DNA of 64,000 bases. Origin: Macrolepiota albuminosa. Lineage: Eukaryota > Basidiomycota > Agaricomycetes > Agaricales > Agaricaceae. Shown one piece after another: positions 11,931-21,383 of this stretch. A program made the translations under genes and the position numbers. Location: positions 744,001-808,000 of the forward strand of contig JAMWFC010000032.1 in the NCBI GenBank assembly GCA_027475525.1, given 5' to 3'. A model generated the notes under the pieces. It made no database searches, was not told the origin of the DNA, and worked only from the letters and a program-made list of their open reading frames with translations. Positions within the stretch are counted from its first letter, which is position 1, and every line of letters starts with the position of its first letter.

Positions 11931-13274
11931 ATGTTCTCGATGTTGTGTTTCCGCACTGATACACTGAGCCCCTTGATAGAGTATCCGCGTCCGCGTGCGC
12001 GTTCAAATACGGAGATTCACGCTCGATTGCAAGAGCCCTTGGACAGAGTTCGTACAACAAACCAAATACACAGCGCCTTTCCTTTCCGTCCTAACCTGTT
12101 TATCCACTTTCACAGCCAGGAGCCATACAAGACAGGGAAGCGAGTCCGCCTTTCCTTCCCCGGTCATAAACAACAGACTATAGACGTACAAATCGTGAAA
12201 ATGTACCCCCCGACCAACTCTGTCGCTCTCCTCGTGGACAACCTGAATCCGTGCTCCGACGCGGACGCGGACGCGGACACGGACTCCTCCGGCATACCCC
12301 CTCGTACGGTGCTGAAGCTCGCGGATCGTCGGTTCGGTGAATCACGCGAGGCGGACAGGTTGAACCCCGCGTGGCCGTGGACACTTGATGTCGAACGTGA
12401 GTTCCAAGCTGGTCTCCGCGGGTACATCCAAGCCCACGGTTGTCACCCCGATTTGAGTTCCAAGTCGCGTGGTACGGCGTCCGACGAGGATGACGAGGAT
12501 GAAGACGAAGACGAAGACGAGGAGGAGCCGACGTGGATACGCGAGCTCAGGCATTGGCAACGCTTCCAGTTCGTGCACCAGAAAGAGAAAGTCGCGTACT
12601 CGTATTTGGAGGACGCACAAGCGCGTGGGTATATACCGCGGTGTTTCGGTGCAGTCCGCATCGCTATGTCTTGTGAGAATGAGAACGAAGAGGGGGTGCA
12701 TCCGTCCTTGGACCACATCGACGGGCTACTGCTAGAGTATATCCCGGGTCCCACGATGGGCTCGCTCAAGCCAGGCATCGACATATCCGAAGAGGACGCA
12801 GAGGAAGTGTCGCAGAAGGTGCTGACTCTCGGACGGCGGTTGCGGAATTACGGCGTCACGCACAACGATGTACACGCGAACAACATAATCCTCCGCGCGC
12901 CTTCTAACGATCCGGTCCTCATCGACTGGGGCCTGGCGTGCTATGAGAACGCCCAGAACAACTGCTCTGCTAAAGAGAATTGGGAGAGTAATGAAAACCG
13001 TCAAGATTTTCAGTCGGATATACGCAAGGTCCTTGGGTACGGTCGGCCGTGGCATCGGTATAACACGCCGTATTCTAATGAATGCAGAGAAGAACTGGCA
13101 AAGGAGATCGGTTGGAGGATGGCCAATTTCGCTTTTCATACGACCCCCGAAGAGCTGGAGAAATTTTGTTATAGGGATGATAGTGTACCTGACGAGGACT
13201 CTGGGTTGATGTGGAGGGTCAAGCCAAATGTCAAGACTCGACTTATTCATGAACCATTCCAGCCCCTCCCGTAG
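11931..13274 (+). CDS. Protein kinase-like / aminoglycoside-phosphotransferase-like protein (447 aa)
   Basis: Single exon from the first in-frame ATG (11931) to TAG. The N-terminal 70 residues may be non-coding; a later start or unseen upstream exon is possible. Kinase-fold landmarks are VLKLADRRF with the candidate ATP-binding lysine K129, LLLEYIPGPTMGSL as the hinge region, the catalytic loop HNDVHANN (H311-N318, D313 as base and N318 as metal ligand), and IDWG (D332) in place of DFG. An Asp/Glu-rich insert (DEDDEDEDEDEDEEE) precedes the hinge. The H-N-D-x-H-x-N-N loop and DWG are closer to APH-like kinases than to classical Ser/Thr kinases, and small-molecule or protein targets cannot be told apart here. 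GC-rich, unlike the transposons around it. Confidence 0.7.
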   Translation: MFSMLCFRTDTLSPLIEYPRPRARSNTEIHARLQEPLDRVRTTNQIHSAFPFRPNLFIHFHSQEPYKTGKRVRLSFPGHKQQTIDVQIVKMYPPTNSVALLVDNLNPCSDADADADTDSSGIPPRTVLKLADRRFGESREADRLNPAWPWTLDVEREFQAGLRGYIQAHGCHPDLSSKSRGTASDEDDEDEDEDEDEEEPTWIRELRHWQRFQFVHQKEKVAYSYLEDAQARGYIPRCFGAVRIAMSCENENEEGVHPSLDHIDGLLLEYIPGPTMGSLKPGIDISEEDAEEVSQKVLTLGRRLRNYGVTHNDVHANNIILRAPSNDPVLIDWGLACYENAQNNCSAKENWESNENRQDFQSDIRKVLGYGRPWHRYNTPYSNECREELAKEIGWRMANFAFHTTPEELEKFCYRDDSVPDEDSGLMWRVKPNVKTRLIHEPFQPLP

Positions 13275-13520
13275 TTTCGTTCAACACGACCAGACTTGCG
13301 GATGATAATATTCAGGAAAATGATAAATGATACAAGTATTTCAGAAGACATAATAATACACCGTCTTTGCAAGGAGGAATACATAGATAGTGTGAAGTGG
13401 TGATTGAAAATGCATACGTATATTAAAAGTGCGAAACAATAGATATCTACAGCGTGAACGTGGATCAACCAAACAACGAAAGCAAAGGAGACCAGGAAAA
13501 AAAAAGTCGAACCCCCTCGC

Positions 13521-14432
13521 TCACCGCTCAGGAAGAAACACCCCCTCGGCTGTTTTATCCGCGGCCGTCTCGTCTCCATCCGGTTCCCCCGCGTCTGGAT
13601 CGTGGATTCTCTCCATCCTCGCATTCTGGCCGCCATACCTCGGGCTCGACCTCAGCTGGGCGTACGTATATTCCCACGTGGGCAGGGCACGGTAGTGAGC
13701 AGTGCGCTCTTCGTCCGTCAGCGGGGTGGGCGAGGCGGTGATGAAGCGGTCGAGAAGGGGTGTGGCGGTGGCGGACATGAAATTCAAAAGAGGCGGCAGG
13801 TGAGAGAACCTCTCCAGGAAGATGAATGAGACATGCATCAAAGTACCATGAACCATCTGAATGTCCCTGAGAGCAAAAAAAGCATGCAAATTTTTGTGAT
13901 TGCTAATCATAGAAGCCACCTGGTCGAGATATTTAAGACGCTTCTTATCAGGAAGTGATACATGTTTCCTTTGCAAGTCCCAGGCAAAACCGATAGAGGA
14001 AAATTCATAAAGGAAATCCAGGGTTGATTTTTCAGGGTGCCACAGCATATTGAAAGAAGAAACAAAATCTAGAGTAGCATTTTTGTCATAAGCATATGAG
14101 TAACTATTTTGGTGGAAGGAGCCATTAGGGTTTGGGAAACAAAAGCAATTGATATCATCTTTGAACTTGAAGAACAGACCATTGCCATTGATTTTGGCTG
14201 ACCAGATGTTGACTAAAGCATTGGCAATTTGACCCAAATTACTACTTGCAGGTCTGGCACCGAAGGGATGTACATAATCGATATAGAAAGAATTGTGAAA
14301 AGTAACAGCCAAGAAGGGTTTGTGATGTGGTAAAATGGGGCAGATGCAATGAAAAGATTTTATGTCAAAATCAATAGGGATGGGCCGCTGCAGTGCACGG
14401 CAATACTGAGGTCTACAGTAGAGTTTTGTCAA
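13521..14432 (-). pseudogene. DIRS/Ngaro-like reverse transcriptase fragment joined to a GC-rich C-terminal tail
   Basis: Open frame of 303 aa. Residues about 40-190 carry RT landmarks: PFGARPASSNLGQIANALVN (fingers/palm block), then FKFKDDINCF with a KDD in place of the catalytic xxDD, then the thumb-like SSIGFAWDLQRKHVSLPDKK. GTLMHVSFIFLERFSHLPPL marks the start of the connection/RNase H region. These blocks fit tyrosine-recombinase retroelements better than Ty3/Gypsy. The last 95 residues (from ATATPLLDRFITASP) are strikingly GC-rich, unlike the AT-rich RT part, and look like a different gene's C-terminus (LTDEERTAHYRALPTWEYTYAQLRSS, split as LTDEERTAHYRALPTW and EYTYAQLRSS). The ORF may therefore be a chance fusion at an insertion junction. 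RNase H and recombinase are absent. Confidence 0.55.
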
Positions 14433-14523
14433 TGACTGTTTATAAAATCAATAGGGATGGGCCGCTGCAGTGCACGGCAATACTGAGGTCTACAGTAGAG
14501 TTTTGTCAATGACTGTTTATAAA
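14367..14523. repeat. 77-nt-offset tandem duplication #3
   Basis: 14367-14446 equals 14444-14523 (offset 77), spanning the 5' end of the DIRS-like RT frame. Confidence 0.95.
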
Positions 14524-14632
14524 TTTGAATAGTCAAAAAGAGACCAATAACACAATTACTGAAGCAGAGAAAGAAATTTTAGCTACTATTTATATGAAAC
14601 TTGAGCTCAAATTTAAATGAGTTGAGCTTTTG

Positions 14633-14804
14633 TGTAACCATGTATGAGTTGAGTTCAGTTCTTTAGTGTTCCAAGTGTGTATGACCCAATTCTATAGCAA
14701 GAATGGCAACTACACAAGCATAGGGACTGGTAAAGGATAAAGACTAAAGAGTTACTATAACAAGTGTGACCAAATCATAGGCTGTGACAGCCTACTCTGT
14801 TACA
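14633..14804 (-). repeat. Element E, left LTR (3')
   Basis: TGTAACCATG...CTGTTACA, 172 bp, with a GGCTG-TGA-CAGCC hairpin near its right end. Confidence 0.8.
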
Positions 14805-15887
14805 TACCCTCCTTTGAGATTAGATACCAATCTGAAAGAAGAAAAAAAAATTCCTATAGTGGTGCTCACTCCAGTAATGTACTCCTTCATTGCTAAGGCT
14901 CCTTCATCATCCATTGTGTCTGCTCACCTAGTCAGGTTGTCCTCCACTCCATATAGTCATTCCATCCTCCCCTCCCATGCACCCCTTCAAATTTTGTGCT
15001 GGGATCCACCTTTTCCTCCCCTCTCCAAGAGAAAACTCTTGGATAGATCAAAGTTGACACTAATAGCATCAACAGGGTGGGCAGAGCACATTGGCTCTGT
15101 AAAACATCATAAAAAAGGGTGGAAAGAGTAGGAGAACAGAGTCTTGATGCTCATATGCAAATATGGAATACATCCATATTCACCATTATCTCCAGTCTCT
15201 AGACACTCTAGCAGGTTGCACACAGTCAATTATGAGCTAGTAGGGCAAGCACAAGAAGGAAGAGATGCTGAGGAGATATGAATGGGGTTGGGTGGAAGTA
15301 ATCATGTCATAGTTGATCGAACAGACAAAAGTCCACTCCTTTGGATTACCTCAAAGGCCTCCTCAGAATAACATCAAAGGTGTGAGGCATGTATAAAACA
15401 AAATAGAGCTGATGAACGGTGTCAAAGAATGACATGGTGAAGATGGATAGAGGTCAGATCCATCAGGAAATAAGTATAAAGTCGAATCAATTATGTGAAC
15501 TGTGCAGATGCACATAGAAAAGGTGCCAAGCTAGACACCACAGCAAATCCTGGGACAATAACTGAGAGATGGACTGGATGGTTGATAAGGGCAGGAAGTG
15601 ACCATAAATGCGTCACAGAAATGGTCTAGAAAAATCCTGAGACAGAGGTTCCCCATGAGAATAAGGGGGAAGGAAGTAATGGACAAAGATGATGACATCG
15701 AGCAAGAACTGTGGACTGAAATAGTATAAACCTAGATACTGTTGGAAAGGGCATGTTGAGGCACATCTAATGCCATAGAAATTGAGCCAAACAGTTCCAC
15801 AGATTGCAAGATATCTGCAAAATAATAAAAATACTACAACTAACAACTTTGAGCTAGCACCATGGTCTGGATTGGGTCAACCATGGG
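14805..15887. other. Element E internal non-coding sequence
   Basis: About 1.1 kb with no coding frame. Begins with the polypurine tract complement TACCCTCC. Ends at ATGGG (15883-15887), the target duplication of element B. Confidence 0.6.
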
Positions 15888-16123
15888 TGTAGCGTAGTCC
15901 GCTATGTGGCGTTGGCCACATAGCTTTACTTACCTTACAGTAGATACTATTATATTATATTTATTATAATATAATATTAATTTACATTATTATATAAATT
16001 AGTTTACCAGCTGCTTACAAAGCAGCTTATTTTTGTGTTGATACTACATAGTCAATAGACCGGACTGGTCTGATTCTGTGCAGTGTGAACCTAAGCTCTC
16101 ACAATCTCTGTAACTTTGTTACA
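15888..16123 (+). repeat. Element B 5' LTR
   Basis: TGTAGCG...GTTACA. Contains three short perfect or near-perfect hairpins: CTATGTGG/CCACATAG, AGCTGCTT/AAGCAGCT and AGACCxGACTGGTCT. A very AT-rich palindromic centre lies between them. Confidence 0.88.
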
Positions 16124-16254
16124 TTTTTTTGAATCCGCCAGCTAGGATCTATTGCCTAGCATCCGACGTCAGTCGTTGAGTTCGTTGACAGAACTCTATC
16201 AGCTTCTCGAGCTTCTTGCACAGCCACACTGTGCAAATTTCAAACAGGGGATCG

Positions 16255-19122
16255 ATGAGTAATCCCATACCTGCAGCGCCCACTGACGGCGGGCGAAATG
16301 CCCATGACCTACGGGGAGACCCAGCAGACACCCAGGACGCATCAGCGTCCAATGCAGGTCAGGTAAGACCCAAGGCTCGAGACCGAGGTCAGAGTACCAA
16401 CCTGGCTGGGAATGAGAGCGAGGCCCGGAGAGCTGAAAGCTCACAGCAGGACGGTCCGCAACGCCTCCAAGACAAGATGCCCAGGGGATTAACGCCCCCA
16501 GTTACGCAGTTGCCAGGAGGACCGCGACGGTCTAGCCGATTGGCTTCCAAAGGACCCCCGCAGGACGGCCGACAGTCAACCGGCGCCTATGGCGCCCCAG
16601 GAGACGCCAAGTCGTCAGTACGGACTGGGAGCACCCTCCCTGCGAGCCGGAGCAGTGGGACCAGGCGGTCCACAGCGGGTCCAATGCCTTCTAAAGTAGC
16701 GGAAGCCCGCTTAGAAGAGGTACCAGAGGAGGCTGCAAGGCCTGAAGTATACCACGCGGAAGATTGATTTCCGCGCACACCAGCAGTGGAGGAAGCTCCA
16801 GAGGTTGTAGAGCTTCCAGAGGAGGTGATGGAGTCGTCAAGTGACAACGACGTCGGAGCAGAGGAACAGCGGCTGAAAACCACGTACACCGTGCGCTTGC
16901 GGGTGTTCTGGGACTTGCACCCAGAGGTGATGAAATACACCACCCAAGCGCGACTCGAGTGCTACGTGGCAGCCCATATAGTAGCACTTAGGCAACAAGG
17001 GCACGAAGTGCCCAATGTATTCAGTACAAAATATACTGATTTGATGGTGAGAGTGCTCACTATGGAGCTGCAAATGTATGTGCAGCGTAAGGCCACACAG
17101 CAATCGGGGGTCTCGACCCCCTGGAGCCACACGTCCAAGGAATGCTCGGCACGACGCAATCAAGACGTCGGAATCGAGCTAGTGGAGGCACTAGCACGGG
17201 CGCAAGAAGTGCCCGAAGTAAGACCGGTGAGTACTTTTTATACTCCAGCAGGACAAGGGTGGCGTGAGGAGCCCCCGCACATGCGTAACCATGACCGTAG
17301 GACAGATATGTCAGGTCCGGATGGGCACGATAGCACTGTGCTCAAAGTGGAAAGCGAGGCATCCATGATGCCGCGCGTGCCCATGGCCGAAACGTTGAGC
17401 GACAGAGTCGCGTATCAACGTATGCGCAATGGCGACCTCAGGACCAAGGGACAGTCCCTTATAGACAATCAGGGCATCGTATTCAAGGGCACTAAGCCCA
17501 TTGACGAGATGCGTCGTCAATTCATCATGCAGGGTCAGGAGAATCAAGCTTCTCCAGGTCCAGGGCGGCGCAACGATCATGATCGAGGAGACTTCCTCGA
17601 TCGAGATGGCACCACGAGACGTGATGTCCCTGGTAACGGCCGGGATGACGGCCCTAGGTCGATTCCTTGAGACGAGGGCAATTATGCCCACAGTCGAGGA
17701 GGCTCGGGACGTCCCCTGCAAGGTGGACGGGGGAAGTCACTTCCCCATGCCGCTGATTTGGCGACTAGATCCCCGGGTCAGCGGGAAGCCATCCGAATGC
17801 ATTGTGAAGCCATGCACGATCGCCTGCATCGAGTAGTCGATGATGCCCTGGGCGTAACCTTACGGTTACCAGACGGAGTGAAGCTGCGTAAAGCAGACAG
17901 TAGGCACATTCGCGCCTATACAGGCGCGTCCAAGTTCAGCGACCTGGAAGATTGGGCAATGGATGTATGCACCCATCTTGCCATGTGCTTATACGGAGGT
18001 GACCGTATGGAACGAGAACAAATTTTTGTTCTGCCTGAGTTCTTGGCCGGAGAGGCCATGGGTTGGTTTCGACGGGCAGTACTGCACGTCAACCGTGTCC
18101 AATATGACTGGACGTTTAAAGGAGTCCTTACAGGACTGTACGATCGATTCGTACACCCCTCAACGCTCCAGGATGCAAGGCGGGACTTCCAGTCCGCCAA
18201 GTACACCGAGAAGTTGGGAGTACAAGGGTTCTATGATACCCTTAATGACCATGCCCAGAACATGGCAGTATACCCGGACAGGTATACAATGCTCAAAACG
18301 TTCTTGGATGGCATTCCAGCGGATATGCGCCGCTATTTGATACGTGAGGACGGATTGTCCCCAGAAGTCAACGATGTGGAAGAATTTGTGGCATATGCCA
18401 TCCGGTATGAGCAGTCTCTGAAGACTGCTAACCACTACGAACATCGGAGTGGGCACAAAGGGAGACCCAGGCAACTACCGCCTGGTGGGACACCCTCATG
18501 GGGTCAGCATGTGGGGACCTTCCTGGCCAAAAAGACCAATTTGGACCGTGACCGCAACACGCGGTTTGTTGTACGCAGAACTCCTGCTGCGAACCGAGGG
18601 CAGAGCCGCCCACGCCCAGAGCGGGCGCCGGACGGAGAACGTCCTAAACCAAGGCCGGACTTCAAGCCGGCCAACCCACTGGGGCAGTCGGGGACGTGCT
18701 TCGCGTGTGGCCAACCAGGCCACTACGCTACCAACTGCCCTGCGAAGCCAGGACCCCCGAGGAAGGGGTATACACCCCGCGCCCACCTTCGAGCTGCACA
18801 TACTGCAGCCGCGAGTGGGAGTGATGGAGACGTATCTGCCGAGTCTGAGGCGGAGCACCCCACAAACAACCAGGAGCCCCCAGAGGAGGCATCGGGCGCC
18901 GAGCCCGAGAGTGTGGTCGTGGAGGGGGAGGAGTACGTCACAGTCGACGTATATGACGACGTCTATGACAATGAGTATTACAGTCGCGACAGCGACTCTG
19001 AGTGCCTAGCGGCGATGACGGATTGGCCGTCCACAAATGATCCCGAACAGAATAACGTAGTTCGGATGAAGAAGGTGACCCTTCGTCGTGCAGAGGGCAC
19101 TTTGCAGCGCCCAACATTGAAA
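16255..19122 (+). pseudogene. Element B Gag polyprotein region
   Basis: One frame from ATG 16255, interrupted by TGA at 16765 and 17668. Removing those stops leaves a long Gag of roughly 950 aa. The first 500 residues are polar, low-complexity and Arg-rich. The capsid-like part runs from about 17,800 (HCEAMHDRLHRVVDDALGV) to 18,420, with helices such as LPEFLAGEAMGWFRRAVLHV and the retrotransposon-type LYDRFVHPSTLQDARRDF. Near 18,697 a CCHC knuckle, CFACGQPGHYATNC, is followed by an acidic Glu/Asp tail. Gag packages the RNA in cytoplasmic particles. The frame shifts at the duplication 19050-19199. Confidence 0.85.
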
Positions 19123-19199
19123 AACGGAATAACGTAGTTCGGATGAAGAAGGTGACCCTTCGTCGTGCAGAGGGCACTTTGCAGCGCCCAACATTGAAA
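19050..19199. repeat. 77-nt-offset tandem duplication #4
   Basis: 19050-19122 equals 19127-19199 (offset 77, with 4 nt between the copies). Breaks the gag-protease frame of element B; collapsing it restores phase. Confidence 0.95.
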
Positions 19200-19202
19200 T
19201 GA

Positions 19203-20271
19203 GCAGACAAGGAGTGCCTGGTCTCGTATGTGGACGTAGACGGCCACAAGGCATGGACCCTATGGGACTCTGGGAGTACCACATCGGGCATAACACCCCA
19301 GTTCGCCCATGTGTACGGAATATCTGTGCAGGAGTTGGATATGCCATTGGCGTTACAGCTGGGCACCGTAGGAAGCCGAGCCATGGTGCAGTATGGGACA
19401 AATGTGAATGTCCAAACGCTGGGCTCACATAGCCGGGAATACATGGATGTAGCGAACTTCGATCGCTACGATATGATACTGGGAACACCATTCATGCGGC
19501 GTAACAAAGTCATACTAGACTTTGACCAATGTCAGGTACTAGTGAATGGAAAAGTGATCCCAGCCGAACGAGCTACAGCAGATGACACTGATAATCGTCT
19601 GCGACGTCAAGAGGAGCAACGAGCGAATAATCGCTCCTGAGATTCGAGGCGCAAGGCCTCCGGACAAACGCCATCGAAAGGCGAGACGACGGGAGGACTC
19701 AGTGGATGTATGTCCACCTACGTCCTCACAAGTCAAGTTGGAAGACTTGAAAGACAGCATCCGAGAGGCGGAAGCCTCAGTAGAGGGGGACACACGGTCC
19801 CTATGGGAGCGACCAGCTCCCCTGCCGGAGTACGACTGGGCATACGACCCCCAAATGCCGCAAGAGTGGAACGAGCTGGTGGCAGCCACGTGTGCGCGAA
19901 ATGCGCACCAGAGACGGATGACTGTCAAACCAGCATATTGCCAGCCAGCCCCGGACGAGGTATCCGTAGCGTACTCGCTTGTATGTGAAGGAAGAAGCCT
20001 CGTGGCTTATAAGACAGCGGCAGCAGGTGCTCCGCTGAGACTACATATACCTGATGACAGTGTCAATTGGGTGCTCGCAATGCGCGAGCAGTATGCACCG
20101 CCGCCTCGGCCCCCCTCAGAGACGGTGGAAGTACTTCCCCCGGTGCGTATGAAGGGGAAGCAGAAGGCGACAAGCCTTCGTGAGGAAGATATTCCTCGGT
20201 TGCGTCAGCAATGGCAAGAAGAATTTGCCGACATGGTCAATGGGACCAAGGAGGAGCTCCCGCCGTGGCGG
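19203..20271 (+). pseudogene. Element B aspartic protease and N-terminal RT linker
   Basis: Protease: ADKECLVSYVDVDGHKAWT, then the catalytic WDSGSTTSG, then RYDMILGTPFM, the second family landmark. This frame stops at 19640. The coding frame moves by one from about 19,582 on, and an acidic/proline-rich linker leads to LRQQWQEEFADMVNGTKEELPPWR, the lead-in to RT, where element C interrupts at 20271. A TGA at 19200-19202 precedes the protease. The frame change could be a programmed shift or a one-base lesion; element D keeps this region in one frame, which favours a lesion. Confidence 0.8.
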
Positions 20272-21214
20272 TGATGACGCCCAAAGTTTGGTCAGCAACA
20301 AATGTAGCGATTGTGTTACCGTACCAAGGGTGTGCGTTGGGCGCGCTAAAAGTAATTTGAGGAGTCCTGGGCAGGTCCCAGAGAACGCGTCTGTGAAGAA
20401 GAGGAAAGTTGGTAACGGGATCGGCAAGTGTCAAGCGCTAAGGTAAAGCGCCTAAGAAAGGAGCGGTAAGTGAACACGGCAAAGATAAGCGGCAAGAGCA
20501 CAATAAGCTTAGCGAGGTCTAAGCGTCGATAATGCCTGCCGTAGTTGCAAGGCGCGAGGGTGTCATATGATAGCGAGAGTCTGCAACTGCCGACGAGTTC
20601 AATGTTGCCGACCGTAAATGAGCTCTTGAGCGTAAGGGAGACTGAAGTAAGTGGGGGAACTCTGGTCTATTCGTCTGATGTCCTATGTACAAGTCGGTAA
20701 GTACTTTTATACTACAATGAGTTCGCCGTCGCCAGTGGCTAATGACGCCAGAGTGCGGTAAACTGGAAAATTTCAAAGGGGTAGCTCCAACGGTTTCAGA
20801 TCCCTACCGTCCATTCAAGAGCCTTAGCGACGCCAGGCGACAGATCGCGAAGCTAAACCATCACTCCATCACCCTTCTGTCCGTCAGAGCACCTAAGCGA
20901 TGTCAGGCGCCAAATCGAGACGCTAAGCGGTGTCAGACGCCAAGGTCAAACGCCAAGCTGTCCGTCAGTTTTTGATAGATCATCAGGCTTCTCGCTAAGC
21001 GCTGTCGTCAGTGACTGATGCCATCTGTCAGTTGTCATTCTGTCTGCCGATCGGCGCTATCACTGATTGGATCTGCTTCTTGCTGTGCGCGGCCGTCAGA
21101 AATGGCTTAAAATAGGTAGAACGCGTGCGCTAAGTTCGGAACGAGTGCGGCAAGGTTTCCGGAGCCGGTGCCGAGCCTGCCATTGATGCGCCTAACCTGT
21201 ATAGGGTCCTATCA
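20272..21214 (-). repeat. Element C 3' LTR (left)
   Basis: 943 bp, TGATGACGCC...GTCCTATCA. Many TAAGCG/GCTAAGCGC motifs and CGCC/GGCG words are scattered through it. Confidence 0.92.
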
Positions 21215-21383
21215 TCTTCCCCCAACTGAAAAATTGACTGTCCTCAGTCACCAAATAAGGCTACCGTTACCGCTTTTGTGACAAGTGGTCCGTGCGTTCT
21301 TGAGATTTGGTTTATAGTCCTGGCGCATGAGTATGGACTTCGTTTCTCCTTCACATCTTTACCTGGCGCTCCATTAAAAAAAT

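Noticed and set aside
12164..12784. Minus-strand open frames opposite the kinase-like gene
   Set aside because: Low-complexity Ser/Val/Phe runs are the antisense of the Asp/Glu-rich stretch.
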